Part shown: positions 18,367 to 27,282 of the stretch, piece by piece
How positions within the stretch are numbered: position 1 is the stretch's first letter
Layout of the letters: every line of letters begins with the position of its first letter
DNA from: Colwellia psychrerythraea
GTDB lineage: Bacteria; Pseudomonadota; Gammaproteobacteria; Enterobacterales; Alteromonadaceae
DNA: 64,000 nt
Assembly (NCBI RefSeq): GCF_000764185.1
Contig: NZ_JQEC01000016.1
Coordinates: 186,001 to 250,000, forward strand
Direction: 5' to 3'
Notes under the pieces: generated by a model
The model's input: the letters and a program-made list of their open reading frames with translations, nothing else
What the model was told of the DNA's origin: nothing
The model's database searches: none
Position numbers and translations under genes: made by a program

Positions 18367-18606
18367 TACTTAACCTGAACTCTAGATAATGAGTGCTTGA
18401 TGTTTAAGTAAAAACAACAACTTACGCTTATTAAAAATACAATTTATCAGATTAAATAACGATATAGTCTATCAATGTTTCAATTTATTCTATTATCAAG
18501 GCAAAACGTTTATGAATAACGGGTTATTTATCGACGTTTTAACGCTGAAAATTGGATAAAGGGGAATATTGAACAAATACGGCTTATCCAGAATTCAGGT
18601 TACTTA
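18367..18606. mobile_element. MITE copy 1, 228 bp, with TACTTA target duplication
   Basis: The element runs 18373-18600. Its ends are inverted repeats (ACCTGAACTCTAGATAA at the left; the right end reads ACCTGAATTCTGGATAA on the other strand). It is flanked on both sides by TACTTA (18367-18372 and 18601-18606), a 6-bp target duplication. A second copy is at 32225-32444. It has no transposase frame. It lies 10 bp past the argR stop. The ACC-starting ends and 6-bp duplication resemble elements mobilised by IS982-type transposases, but that assignment is a guess. Confidence 0.85.
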
Positions 18607-18615
18607 GCTTTACGA

Positions 18616-19092
18616 CTAGTCTTTTACCGCTAATAGGTTGCGAATTGAAAGAGTGATCTCTTCAATATTATCAACATCAACCGGGGCAATGAAAATAGTA
18701 TCATCACCAGCAAGTGTGCCTAGAATACCGGCAGATTCACCCATGCTATCAAGCATACGAGAAATTAATGGCGCTGCGCCAATACCCGTCTTTAAAATAA
18801 TTTGCATATTATTATGCTTAACACTCAATACCACTGATTCAATTGATTGCTTAGACTTAGGCACTGCCAATTCATCAGGCAGAATATAAATCATTTCATT
18901 ATTGGTATTACGCGTTTTTACGGCGCCAAGCTTAGATAATAAGCGAGATATTTTCGCTTGTGACATATCATCAAAGCCCTGTAGCGCTAGAGCTTTTGCT
19001 AACTGCTCTTGAGAGCCATAACATTGCTCTTTTAATAATCGTTTAAATGCCTGAACTAATAAGGATTCTCTCTCTTTACGGCTGCTAGTCAT
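18616..19092 (-). CDS. argR: Arginine repressor ArgR
   Basis: 158 residues. The N-terminal winged helix (RLLKEQCYGSQEQLAKALALQGFDDMSQAKISRLLSKLG) binds ARG boxes; the C-terminal domain (KTGIGAAPLISRMLDSMG near residue 101, then LGTLAGDDTIFIAP) forms the hexamer and binds arginine. It represses arginine biosynthesis genes when arginine is plentiful. A perfect-looking ARG box 58 bp upstream suggests autoregulation. In many relatives argR faces mdh; here the upstream neighbour is the DUF1513 gene. Confidence 0.97.
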   Translation of the reverse strand: MTSSRKERESLLVQAFKRLLKEQCYGSQEQLAKALALQGFDDMSQAKISRLLSKLGAVKTRNTNNEMIYILPDELAVPKSKQSIESVVLSVKHNNMQIILKTGIGAAPLISRMLDSMGESAGILGTLAGDDTIFIAPVDVDNIEEITLSIRNLLAVKD

Positions 19093-19149
19093 TTAACTTC
19101 TTCTGTAATTAATAGGAATACGCTGAGTCTACACTATTGATGCTCCCTT

Positions 19150-19167
19150 AGTGAATACTTATTCACT
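19150..19167 (-). promoter_or_regulatory. ARG box upstream of argR
   Basis: AGTGAATACTTATTCACT matches the ArgR operator pattern TGAAT-4-ATTCA as a near-perfect palindrome. A weaker half-matching site follows 3 bp away at about 19171-19188, the tandem spacing typical of ArgR operators. Confidence 0.85.
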
Positions 19168-19206
19168 TTTTAATACTTTATTTTAAGCATTACTTAAGGC
19201 TTCACT

Positions 19207-20337
19207 TTAGGCTTGAATAGCCGCCATATGATTATCCCAACGCAGATCATTAAAATCTCCGGTCACTTGGTAAGGCTTTAGTGGGTCCTTTTGTAAAATG
19301 ACGCGTCCTCTACCGGTCGAGGCAATAAAGTCATCAACAATTAACGTAGCGCCTGCACCATCTTTAAGTTTATGACTGGCAATAAATTCATTGCTGTCTA
19401 ACTGCCAAAAGGTCAGTAAATCGGCTTTAGGGCAGGTAATCATCACGGTATTACTGTTACTATTAATACAGACACTGGCCGTATATTGATTCATGCTACG
19501 CCAGGTATTAATATCCGCCTTTAGCAAGGTCAACTGCTCTTCACCATGATGGGAAAGGGCAAGTGGAACTTCATCAGTTGATGCGCCTTGATATTGCAAT
19601 CCGGCAAACACTTTACCTTGTGAGCTAACATCTAAATGCCGGATACTCAGCTGCTTATTTTCCAGCTCAAACTTTCCTTCAATTTGACCCGAGTCTAATG
19701 CCATATACGCTAAATTAGGTCGCATGGAGTTAAGGTTTAATTTTTTACGCGATTGCTCTGGGTGTGTTTGAATGCCGCCATTAGCAATGACAATCTGTTT
19801 CTCATTTAAATTGGGCATAACAGCCAGCTGATGTGGACCAATGCCGCCTGAATCATACTGTTCAATAATTTGTTGGCTTTTTCTATCACGTAAAACAATA
19901 AGCCCTTTACCACTTTGATAATCATTTTCAGTGGTCAATAAAATATTATCATCTGCTATCAACACACCGTGACCATAAAAACGCTGGCTCGCACTAACCT
20001 CAATATGAGAAACCACTTCACCGCGAGTAAAGTCAATTTCTAAGACAAAGTTACCTGGACGACGAGCAAAAACCAAGGCGTGGCCAGCTTTACTTTTCAT
20101 CGCTATAACATCATGGCCACGATCAGGTAGGGCTACTTTACTGATCAGTTGACCAGATAAGTCAAAAGCAGCAGCAAAGTAATTACCTTTATTGTCGCTG
20201 CAGCAACTCACTAACCAATTTTTTTGGCCATTAAACAATGCCACAAACGATGAACTACTGCCCGCACTTATAGTACCAATGGCAGCAACACTACCTACGG
20301 CACCAAGCCCTAATAAAAATTTTCGACGACTGATCAT
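19207..20337 (-). CDS. Tat-exported DUF1513 protein, predicted beta-propeller
   Basis: 376 residues. The N-terminus MISRRKFLLGLGAVGSVAAIG is a twin-arginine signal, so it is exported folded. The remainder is rich in short beta strands (GHDVIAMKSKAGHALVFARRPGNF, GIGPHQLAVMPN, HLDVSSQGKVFAGLQY) as in DUF1513 propellers. It is the last gene of the Fur-box operon with imelysins, di-haem proteins and a TonB receptor. DUF1513 proteins travel with imelysins in other bacteria; biochemical role unknown. Confidence 0.9.
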   Translation of the reverse strand: MISRRKFLLGLGAVGSVAAIGTISAGSSSSFVALFNGQKNWLVSCCSDNKGNYFAAAFDLSGQLISKVALPDRGHDVIAMKSKAGHALVFARRPGNFVLEIDFTRGEVVSHIEVSASQRFYGHGVLIADDNILLTTENDYQSGKGLIVLRDRKSQQIIEQYDSGGIGPHQLAVMPNLNEKQIVIANGGIQTHPEQSRKKLNLNSMRPNLAYMALDSGQIEGKFELENKQLSIRHLDVSSQGKVFAGLQYQGASTDEVPLALSHHGEEQLTLLKADINTWRSMNQYTASVCINSNSNTVMITCPKADLLTFWQLDSNEFIASHKLKDGAGATLIVDDFIASTGRGRVILQKDPLKPYQVTGDFNDLRWDNHMAAIQA

Positions 20338-20426
20338 ACTTTTTACTTCTTCTACAACAAATCACTTTTAGCTCACGGTGTCTTCAACAAGCTGCTTTAT
20401 CTCTACAAAGACAAGCAGCCAGCAAG

Positions 20427-22736
20427 TTAGAAGCTATATTTAACACCAACAATTACCTGCCTAGGTTTACCTGGACGAGCACCAAACGGCCGACGAGAAA
20501 CAATCACTTTTTCATCGGTTATATTATCAATTTTACCGTACAGCTTGAGCTGGTCATAAACTTGATACCAAGCAGAAAAATCAACCTGCAATAACTCATC
20601 GGTCATCAAACCTTCAAGCTCGGTATTACTGCCCGCTGCCTCACTCATCTCAGCTAAATATTTAAGCAATATTGATGTTTGCCAGTTATCACCTTGCAGA
20701 CCTGCTTCTATCGATAATTGATGTTCGGGTAAATAAGGTAATTCATCACCGACTTCTACATTACCCCATTGAGAAAAAGTGGAATTAAACTTTGTTTTAA
20801 ATTCCGACTGACTGTAGGTATAAGCCACTTTTAGCGGCACTGTTACGCTACTCGTTAATTGCCAGTTAATACTGGTAGACGCTTCGATACCGTAAACATC
20901 AACTTCACCGCCATTGAATTCTTGATCAAGAGTTTGTGTACAATCACTTGAACTAGAGAAAGTACATTTTGCTTTTAAGTTACTATAATCATTATAAAAA
21001 CCAATAACTTCACCTTGAAGATCATCAGTACTGTAACGCCAGCCAAATTCATAATTCCAACTTTCTTCAGGATCTATATTACTCTCTTGCCCTGGGCTAT
21101 TAGGTACATAACCTTTGTTAACTCCAACAAGTAAACCATGCTCAGCAGTTAATTGATAAAACAAACCTGCGCCGGGCAAGAATACTGTATCTGAGTTTTC
21201 TTTGATGGTATTTTCCAACAAATCTTTCGCCTCACCCTCAATATGCTCAATACGTAAACCAAGGGTGATATGAAATTTATCAATCACGGCATTAACATTG
21301 GTAAAGGCCGCAACAGCAGTTGCGGTATCATCGTTTTGGGTAATAACTTCACTTGGCGTGCCGTTAAGTTCCATAATACCTGCTGTCATATCATAATAAC
21401 TGGCGGTATGTTTGCGAGTAACATTGTCTTGATGCAGACGTATACCTGTATCAACAATCACTTCAGCAGAAGATATATTGGTATCCCATGTCAGTTTAGT
21501 TTCGATGCCTTTTGAGTAATAACGTCGATCATTCAGGGTGAACACTAAGCTATCTTGCTTGCCAAGGGTGTCACTCTCACCACGTAATACGCCAACTAAG
21601 TGCTGATTATGCTCAGGCTCCGTTAAAATTCGCTGCACACTACGGTTACTAACAAAGCTATTAAATCTGTCCCAGTCACGATCAAACTCTCTATGATAAG
21701 CCTGACTGAACAAACTAACTTCATCACTTAATTCAATATAATGTGATAATTGAAATTGGTAATGTTCCCAATCCATTTGATCTTTTTGACTGGCGAGATA
21801 ACGAACATCACTATCTATAGCAAAATCATCATCCGTTAGACCTAAATATGTTTCATTTGACGTTTCTTCGCCGTAAGCCATTTTCAATTGAAAAAATTGA
21901 TTACTTTCAGAGTTACTCGGAACATAGTTAAGTTTCATCAATACTTCATTTTTCTCAAAGCCTGTATCAAACTCATTACCTTGAACACCTGTAAGGCTTT
22001 TAAAACCATCTGAGCCTAAATGAATTGCTTCAACTAATACACCTACTTGCCCTTTGCCGGTAATGGCATTATCGCTGGCGATATTTTGTGAGTAGTAACC
22101 ATGGGCTTTTTGATAATTGTCTTGACCATAAGCTAAGTCCAGCATGCCTTCTCCGCCCTGCTCGGCTGACTTATCAGTAATAGGCCTTGAGACCATATTA
22201 ATTGCGCCACCAACGGTATTAGGACCATATTGAATTGCCGATGGACCTTTAAAAATTTCAACTTGTGTCATGCGAGACATCATAGGGAAATAATAAGCAG
22301 CAGGTGCCGCATAAGGTGCTGGCGCAATTAATACGCCGTCTTCCATTAAGGCAATTTTGCTACTTCTTTCAGAAGTGGCGCCGCGAAGACCAATATTAGG
22401 GCGCAAACCATAACCATCTTCTTCACGCACATAAACACCAGGCACACTTTGTAAAACACGGTGAATATCATCAAATTCAAATAAATCTAATTGCGCCTCA
22501 CCAATTACCACAGCAGAGCCCGTCGCCGTTTCTAATTGATTATGACTACCAAAAATACTGATCACTTCTACTTGTTTACTTACGGATGAGCTTGCTGGTG
22601 CCATAACTGATGAGCTTTCACCATTACTGGGGCTAGCTTCATCTGCGGCAAAAGCCTGCTGACTACCGAACGTTAAGATTAAAGCTAAAGTCAGTGCTTG
22701 TGCCACGGGTGATTTTGTTACTACAAAGTTTTTCAT
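20427..22736 (-). CDS. TonB-dependent outer membrane receptor, FecA-like
   Basis: 769 residues: signal peptide (to about AFA-A), plug domain from about residue 75 (HRVLQSVPGVYVREEDGYG, GLRGATSERSSKIALMEDGV, EIFKGPSAIQYGPNTVGGAINMVS), then a 22-strand barrel ending in VGVKYSF. The region before the plug (VEVISIFGSHNQ) would include the TonB box. The plug resembles ferric citrate-type receptors. It starts 11 bp after the second imelysin gene in the Fur-box operon, so an iron complex is the likely cargo. Confidence 0.94.
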   Translation of the reverse strand: MKNFVVTKSPVAQALTLALILTFGSQQAFAADEASPSNGESSSVMAPASSSVSKQVEVISIFGSHNQLETATGSAVVIGEAQLDLFEFDDIHRVLQSVPGVYVREEDGYGLRPNIGLRGATSERSSKIALMEDGVLIAPAPYAAPAAYYFPMMSRMTQVEIFKGPSAIQYGPNTVGGAINMVSRPITDKSAEQGGEGMLDLAYGQDNYQKAHGYYSQNIASDNAITGKGQVGVLVEAIHLGSDGFKSLTGVQGNEFDTGFEKNEVLMKLNYVPSNSESNQFFQLKMAYGEETSNETYLGLTDDDFAIDSDVRYLASQKDQMDWEHYQFQLSHYIELSDEVSLFSQAYHREFDRDWDRFNSFVSNRSVQRILTEPEHNQHLVGVLRGESDTLGKQDSLVFTLNDRRYYSKGIETKLTWDTNISSAEVIVDTGIRLHQDNVTRKHTASYYDMTAGIMELNGTPSEVITQNDDTATAVAAFTNVNAVIDKFHITLGLRIEHIEGEAKDLLENTIKENSDTVFLPGAGLFYQLTAEHGLLVGVNKGYVPNSPGQESNIDPEESWNYEFGWRYSTDDLQGEVIGFYNDYSNLKAKCTFSSSSDCTQTLDQEFNGGEVDVYGIEASTSINWQLTSSVTVPLKVAYTYSQSEFKTKFNSTFSQWGNVEVGDELPYLPEHQLSIEAGLQGDNWQTSILLKYLAEMSEAAGSNTELEGLMTDELLQVDFSAWYQVYDQLKLYGKIDNITDEKVIVSRRPFGARPGKPRQVIVGVKYSF

Positions 22737-22747
22737 TTACTTAACCT

Positions 22748-23920
22748 CTAATCGCCGTCATTTGAATTGAAGCCGATATTGATATCAGTCGCTTGCACGA
22801 AATCGACGGTTAGTACATCTCTAACCGCTCGTAATACATCTATGGTTGCGCTAATTTGCACACGACCTTCAGGGGTCTTCAATAAGGTTTCATAGCTGCC
22901 CGTTAATTCATTAGCTGAAACAATAGCGTTATCTATTGCTGTTAACATTTCAGTGGCAATATTTTGTTGGCTTAAATGGTCGATCAAAATATCATCAAAG
23001 CCATGGCCACCACCTGCGCTATATATCACTTTAAAGGTAGCAATGTTTTTTTGGATACTAATAACTGATTCGTCACTAAGCACATGCTCGGCAATACTTG
23101 GGATACCGGGGCTGGCCACCGATAAAGGCACTAACATTTTTTCATCTTTCACTCGCTCAATTTGCTCAAGCCAGTTAGTCACTAGCTCTTCCACGGCATC
23201 TTTTTTACTACTAAAGTCACCTGTACCTTGGGTCAGTTGTGCATGATAATTACCACCAATTATTTGCCACTCACTGTTAACGTCTTGGCTGATAGTGGCA
23301 ACGTTAGCACTTATTGCGGTTAGCACTTCACAACGCTTAGCTTGGTCACTAGCGGTTAATAAACTATGTTGATTATCGGCAAAAATGAGTTGCTCTAACG
23401 CGGGTAAACCTTGGCTACCAACACTTTGTGTAGCAATAAACGCCTCGGTAACTAATTCACTAGTAGTAAGTAAGTTAGTAACACCACGGCCGACACTGTC
23501 TTTGCTATCTGGCCAATAGTGCATTCTAAAAATTCGGTTATCATTAACTATAGGGCCTACCTTTAACCATTGAATAGTTTGCCAACTACTCATCACCTTA
23601 CGCCAAGATTGCTGCAAAGCAGTTAGCTCGTCACTGCTTTGATTTTGTTGATCACAAAAGTCTACCGCCTGACTACTTAATAAAGCCGAAGTATCTTGCA
23701 AGTTTTGATAACTTGGTAATATATGATTATTGGCTAAATCGGTTAACCAAAAGCCAAATTCATCATCAATTGTTATTAATGGCGTTATTGGTGTACCAGT
23801 ATCAGGCTTGGGATCAGTTGCTGTATCTGAGCCTCCGCCACAAGCGCTTAATAAACTGGTAAGCATTAACGTTGGCATTGCTTTTAATAGTGTATTTTTA
23901 ATTGTCATTTTACTTTTCAT
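22748..23920 (-). CDS. Imelysin-family lipoprotein, second paralogue
   Basis: 390 residues. Lipoprotein signal MKSKMTIKNTLLKAMPTLMLTSLLSACGGG places Cys near residue 27. The imelysin helical bundle shows SWRKVMSSWQTIQWLKVGPI near residue 105, FRMHYWPDSKDSVGRG near 132 and GLPALEQLIFAD near 178, the position where imelysins carry the GxHxxE motif; here the motif is altered (LPALE). Periplasm-facing, presumably iron-binding. Its neighbours on both sides are di-haem oxidoreductase and TonB receptor genes. Confidence 0.9.
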   Translation of the reverse strand: MKSKMTIKNTLLKAMPTLMLTSLLSACGGGSDTATDPKPDTGTPITPLITIDDEFGFWLTDLANNHILPSYQNLQDTSALLSSQAVDFCDQQNQSSDELTALQQSWRKVMSSWQTIQWLKVGPIVNDNRIFRMHYWPDSKDSVGRGVTNLLTTSELVTEAFIATQSVGSQGLPALEQLIFADNQHSLLTASDQAKRCEVLTAISANVATISQDVNSEWQIIGGNYHAQLTQGTGDFSSKKDAVEELVTNWLEQIERVKDEKMLVPLSVASPGIPSIAEHVLSDESVISIQKNIATFKVIYSAGGGHGFDDILIDHLSQQNIATEMLTAIDNAIVSANELTGSYETLLKTPEGRVQISATIDVLRAVRDVLTVDFVQATDINIGFNSNDGD

Positions 23921-23956
23921 GTTAATTATCCTGCTTTCAATCTCTTTAAAATAGCC

Positions 23957-25423
23957 TTAAATAGCCTTTACAAATTTCACTAAGGCATCTCGTTGTTGTT
24001 TGTTTAGGGCGACATAAGCTTGCTTAGCTGGCTCGGCTTCACCGCCATGCCATAAAATAGCTTCGCTAATAGTACGCGCTCGACCATCATGTAAAAAACG
24101 CTGTTGACCGGTTTTGTACTGCTGTAATCCTATGCCCCAAAGCGGTGCTGTGCGCCACTCTCGGCCACTAGCATTAAATTCATAAACACCATCAGCTAAA
24201 CCTTCACCCATGTCATGTAAGGCTAAATCGGTGTAAGGCCAAATGGTTTGTTTAGCTAATGCTTTCACAGGATAATTTTCGTCCGTGACATAACTAGGTA
24301 TGTGGCACTGCTGGCATTTAGCTTGATAGAATAATGCTCGACCCCTTTGCACAGTTTCACTTTGCAGATTTCTAGCGGGAGGCACACCCAGAAACTCATT
24401 AAAAGTTACCGTAAAGTCGAGACGGTTATCAGGTATTTCTAAATCCGCCAAACTATGTCCGCCATGCTTAGCTGCATAGTTACAAGCCACTTGTGTTTTA
24501 GTACAAGTTTCATCAGTAAAACTGGTATTAGTGATGCCAATATCATCACGAAAGGCGGCAGCGACCTGCTGATGTAAATTAGGTTGCTTAGCTTTAAAAC
24601 CAAAACGTCCTACTTCTATCTCACCGGTAATGACATTAGGCACACGGTTATACTTTGCCGAAATACCATCACCATTACTGTCAGTACTATCTTCCTGATT
24701 AAGTAAGTCGTCAGTTTTAATGGCATTAAGTAGACCCATACCAAAGATATTGGGTGCAAGCCTGACTGAAATACCAATATGCGGCGCGAGTTCGCCATAA
24801 GCTAACTTTGTTAATTTATAACGAGGTTTTAGTAATTCATAAGCTTCACCATCAACAAAATTGCCAAGGACTTTGTCATAACTTTTATCTAACCAAGCCT
24901 CACCAACGTTATCTGTGTAAGATGATTGCTTGATAATCTCTGCATCCGTCAAACGATAGCTAATAGATCGCGGTTGAATTTGACCACCATAAACAGGATC
25001 AACACTTGTTATTGCTGGGTCTGTACTGCCTAAACGTACCACTAATGATAAAGGTAGGATCTGACCTGCTTCATCAATCTTGGCGCGGGAACCCGCGGTA
25101 TGACAGGCAATACAAGAACGGGTATTAAATAATGGCCCCAAGCCATCACGGTTGCCGGTTGCACTTGGCGCCGCGACCCAAGGGTCACGGAAAAAAGAAA
25201 AGCCAGTCCAAAAATCGAGTTGCTGCTTACTACTAAGCTTTTCTCCAGGATATAGGTAACTGGCATACAAGCGTTTATGAGTAATACCGCCAGCCGTTTG
25301 TATTTCACTTTGATCAAATACAGGTATTCGAACTTTGTTAGCAGTATCACTCACAGGTTTATCACAGGCTGATAATGTAACTAGCAGTCCGGTGATAAAT
25401 AAAAATTTTGTTATTAATTGCAT
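23957..25423 (-). CDS. Di-haem DUF1111 (thiol oxidoreductase-like) lipoprotein, short form
   Basis: 488 residues from the ATG at 25423. An upstream in-frame start at 25477 would overlap the previous gene and put a polar stretch before the signal peptide, so it is rejected. Lipoprotein signal LITKFLFITGLLVTLSAC. Two c-type haem sites: RSCIACH near residue 90 and KCQQCH near 385. The motif FLHDGRARTISEAILWHGGEA near the C-terminus is shared with MauG-type and DUF1111 enzymes. Likely a periplasmic redox partner for iron or copper handling in this operon. Confidence 0.92.
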   Translation of the reverse strand: MQLITKFLFITGLLVTLSACDKPVSDTANKVRIPVFDQSEIQTAGGITHKRLYASYLYPGEKLSSKQQLDFWTGFSFFRDPWVAAPSATGNRDGLGPLFNTRSCIACHTAGSRAKIDEAGQILPLSLVVRLGSTDPAITSVDPVYGGQIQPRSISYRLTDAEIIKQSSYTDNVGEAWLDKSYDKVLGNFVDGEAYELLKPRYKLTKLAYGELAPHIGISVRLAPNIFGMGLLNAIKTDDLLNQEDSTDSNGDGISAKYNRVPNVITGEIEVGRFGFKAKQPNLHQQVAAAFRDDIGITNTSFTDETCTKTQVACNYAAKHGGHSLADLEIPDNRLDFTVTFNEFLGVPPARNLQSETVQRGRALFYQAKCQQCHIPSYVTDENYPVKALAKQTIWPYTDLALHDMGEGLADGVYEFNASGREWRTAPLWGIGLQQYKTGQQRFLHDGRARTISEAILWHGGEAEPAKQAYVALNKQQRDALVKFVKAI

Positions 25424-25442
25424 TAAACTACAACGCCACCAA

Positions 25443-27128
25443 TTATAAGGATTTAAGGAAAGCAAGTAGCTGTTCACGCTCAGCTTTACTGTAATTCATA
25501 AAGGTGTCTTTAGAGTCTTTTGCTTCACCGTCATGCCATAACACCGCTTCTTCAATAGTGCGTGCGCGGCCATCATGTAAAAAGCTTGAATCTTGGTTGA
25601 CTGTTTGTACCAAGCCTAAGCCCCATAACGCTGGTGTCTTCCATTCACTGCCGCTGGCATCACCTTGCATAACACCATCAGCTAAGCCATCACAACGCTG
25701 CACGTATAAACACTCAGCGCCCGTTGAACAAGATAAACCAGCTTCAGTTTCTCGAGTAACCGCACAGCTGCCGCCCATGTCATGCAGTAATAAATTGGTA
25801 TAAGGGTAAATGGTTTGATTTGACAATACCGCAATAGATTCCGCATGTTCAGTGTCCGTATTAGCCGTTAAACCACCTAACGTTAATTCACCGAGTTCAC
25901 TGCCTTTAGCATCACCCGTGACATGACGCGGAGTATGACAGCCACTACAATTTGCTTGTAAAAACAATTTTCGACCAGCAGTCACTTCCTCTGTCCAAAT
26001 ATCGCTATCTTTATCATAACCACGGCGGGCAGGAACGGCTAAAACACGGTTATAGAATTCAACTAAGGCAAGAGAATGATCACCTAAATCAACTACATTA
26101 CCTGTCTTATTTTCTTGTTCTGCGGCAAGCAAACAGGCAAGCTGTGTATCTAAACATGGTTCAGTAGAAATGATACTAGTAGAAACACCCATATCACCGT
26201 TATAGGCACCAGAAACTTGTTGTAACACTGTAGGGTTTTGCGCTTTGTAGGCAAAACGGCCAATGACCTTTTCACCGGTAAAAACATTAGTCACCATAGA
26301 AGCGCGACCAGAAATGCCATCGCTATCACTATCATCTTCATCAACAAGGGCAAGTAAATTTTCTTGCGGAATAGCATCCAATAAACCAACACCAAATGCT
26401 TGTGGAGCGACACGGGCAGAAAAACGTATATCTTCCATAAAAGCGCCGTAACTTAAATCGCGTACTTTATAAACAGGGTTACGTAACGCATAAGCTGTGC
26501 CATCAGGGTATGAACCAGTGATGGTCTCAAAAACAATAAAGGGAAATGCTTCACCATATAATTCAGTACCACTCACTGAACCATCGTGTTTAGAGAAACC
26601 TGCGCTCAAAGCATTACCATCCATAAAACCATGAATAGAAAAAGGTTGAATTTGGTCACCATAGATAGGATCCGCTTCACCTTTACCGTTGGCTAGTTTA
26701 ACCAACATACTGCTCATGGGTGTAGTAGGTGTACTCGGGACTACGCCGCGGCCATCATTTAAATGACAACCTTGACAACTACCAGTGCTTAAAATGGGCC
26801 CGATATCATCATCTGGGGTGCGAAATAAGTGATCACCTTGCGTAAAAAATCCGTCTAATTGAAAGTCATCAATAATCAAAGCGGGTTTTCTGCTAAAAGC
26901 ATTCTCATTACTGACAAAGACCGTGGCATCACCTCCAGATAAATATTCCAATTTATCTATTACATCGATACTTATCGGTGTTAAACCACTGTGATCAAGG
27001 ACTGGCTCGGGTGCTGGTGGCTCAGGTGCTGGTTTGACTGTTGCTACCGTATCAGAGCCTCCACAACCTGATAAAACGGTACTCAGTAAAAAGAAACTTA
27101 GGAAAATAACGACTGCGCTTTTATACAT
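25443..27128 (-). CDS. Di-haem DUF1111 (thiol oxidoreductase-like) lipoprotein, long form
   Basis: 561 residues with lipoprotein signal MYKSAVVIFLSFFLLSTVLSGC. Haem c sites are TGSCQGCH near residue 116 and NCSGCH near 400, and FLHDGRARTIEEAVLWHDGEA closes the protein. It has an extra Cys-containing insertion relative to its neighbour (GGSCAVTRETEAGLSCSTGAECLYVQRC within ~455-480, here given by its Cys pattern). It is a paralogue of the next gene and stands 19 bp upstream of it. Probably electron transfer or oxidation chemistry in the periplasm. Confidence 0.92.
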   Translation of the reverse strand: MYKSAVVIFLSFFLLSTVLSGCGGSDTVATVKPAPEPPAPEPVLDHSGLTPISIDVIDKLEYLSGGDATVFVSNENAFSRKPALIIDDFQLDGFFTQGDHLFRTPDDDIGPILSTGSCQGCHLNDGRGVVPSTPTTPMSSMLVKLANGKGEADPIYGDQIQPFSIHGFMDGNALSAGFSKHDGSVSGTELYGEAFPFIVFETITGSYPDGTAYALRNPVYKVRDLSYGAFMEDIRFSARVAPQAFGVGLLDAIPQENLLALVDEDDSDSDGISGRASMVTNVFTGEKVIGRFAYKAQNPTVLQQVSGAYNGDMGVSTSIISTEPCLDTQLACLLAAEQENKTGNVVDLGDHSLALVEFYNRVLAVPARRGYDKDSDIWTEEVTAGRKLFLQANCSGCHTPRHVTGDAKGSELGELTLGGLTANTDTEHAESIAVLSNQTIYPYTNLLLHDMGGSCAVTRETEAGLSCSTGAECLYVQRCDGLADGVMQGDASGSEWKTPALWGLGLVQTVNQDSSFLHDGRARTIEEAVLWHDGEAKDSKDTFMNYSKAEREQLLAFLKSL

Positions 27129-27172
27129 TATTGTGCTCTCAATTTATTCTTTCTCGCTTTAAACGAGACAAT

Positions 27173-27200
27173 CCACATAAGCGAGTACTCACTTATGTGG
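27173..27200. other. Hairpin near the start of the di-haem gene
   Basis: 9-bp stem CCACATAAG (27173-27181) with CTTATGTGG (27192-27200); the loop contains the palindrome GAGTACTC. Located 45-72 bp upstream of the long di-haem gene. Confidence 0.55.
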
Positions 27201-27220
27201 ATGGTGATATCTTTATATAT

Positions 27221-27249
27221 GGTAATGGGCTCAATGAGAGCCCATTACC
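27221..27249 (-). terminator. Strong hairpin between imelysin A and the di-haem gene
   Basis: 12-bp perfect stem (27221-27232 with 27238-27249), 5-nt loop. On the minus strand it is followed by ATATATAAAG rather than a T run, so partial termination, an RNA processing site or mRNA protection are all possible. It sits 34 bp after the imelysin A stop. Confidence 0.55.
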
Positions 27250-27282
27250 TACAAACAAAATATTTGCTAAATCAATTAAGCC

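Noticed and set aside
25424-25477. Longer start of the short di-haem gene
   Set aside because: Would overlap the previous gene and place a polar stretch before the lipoprotein signal.
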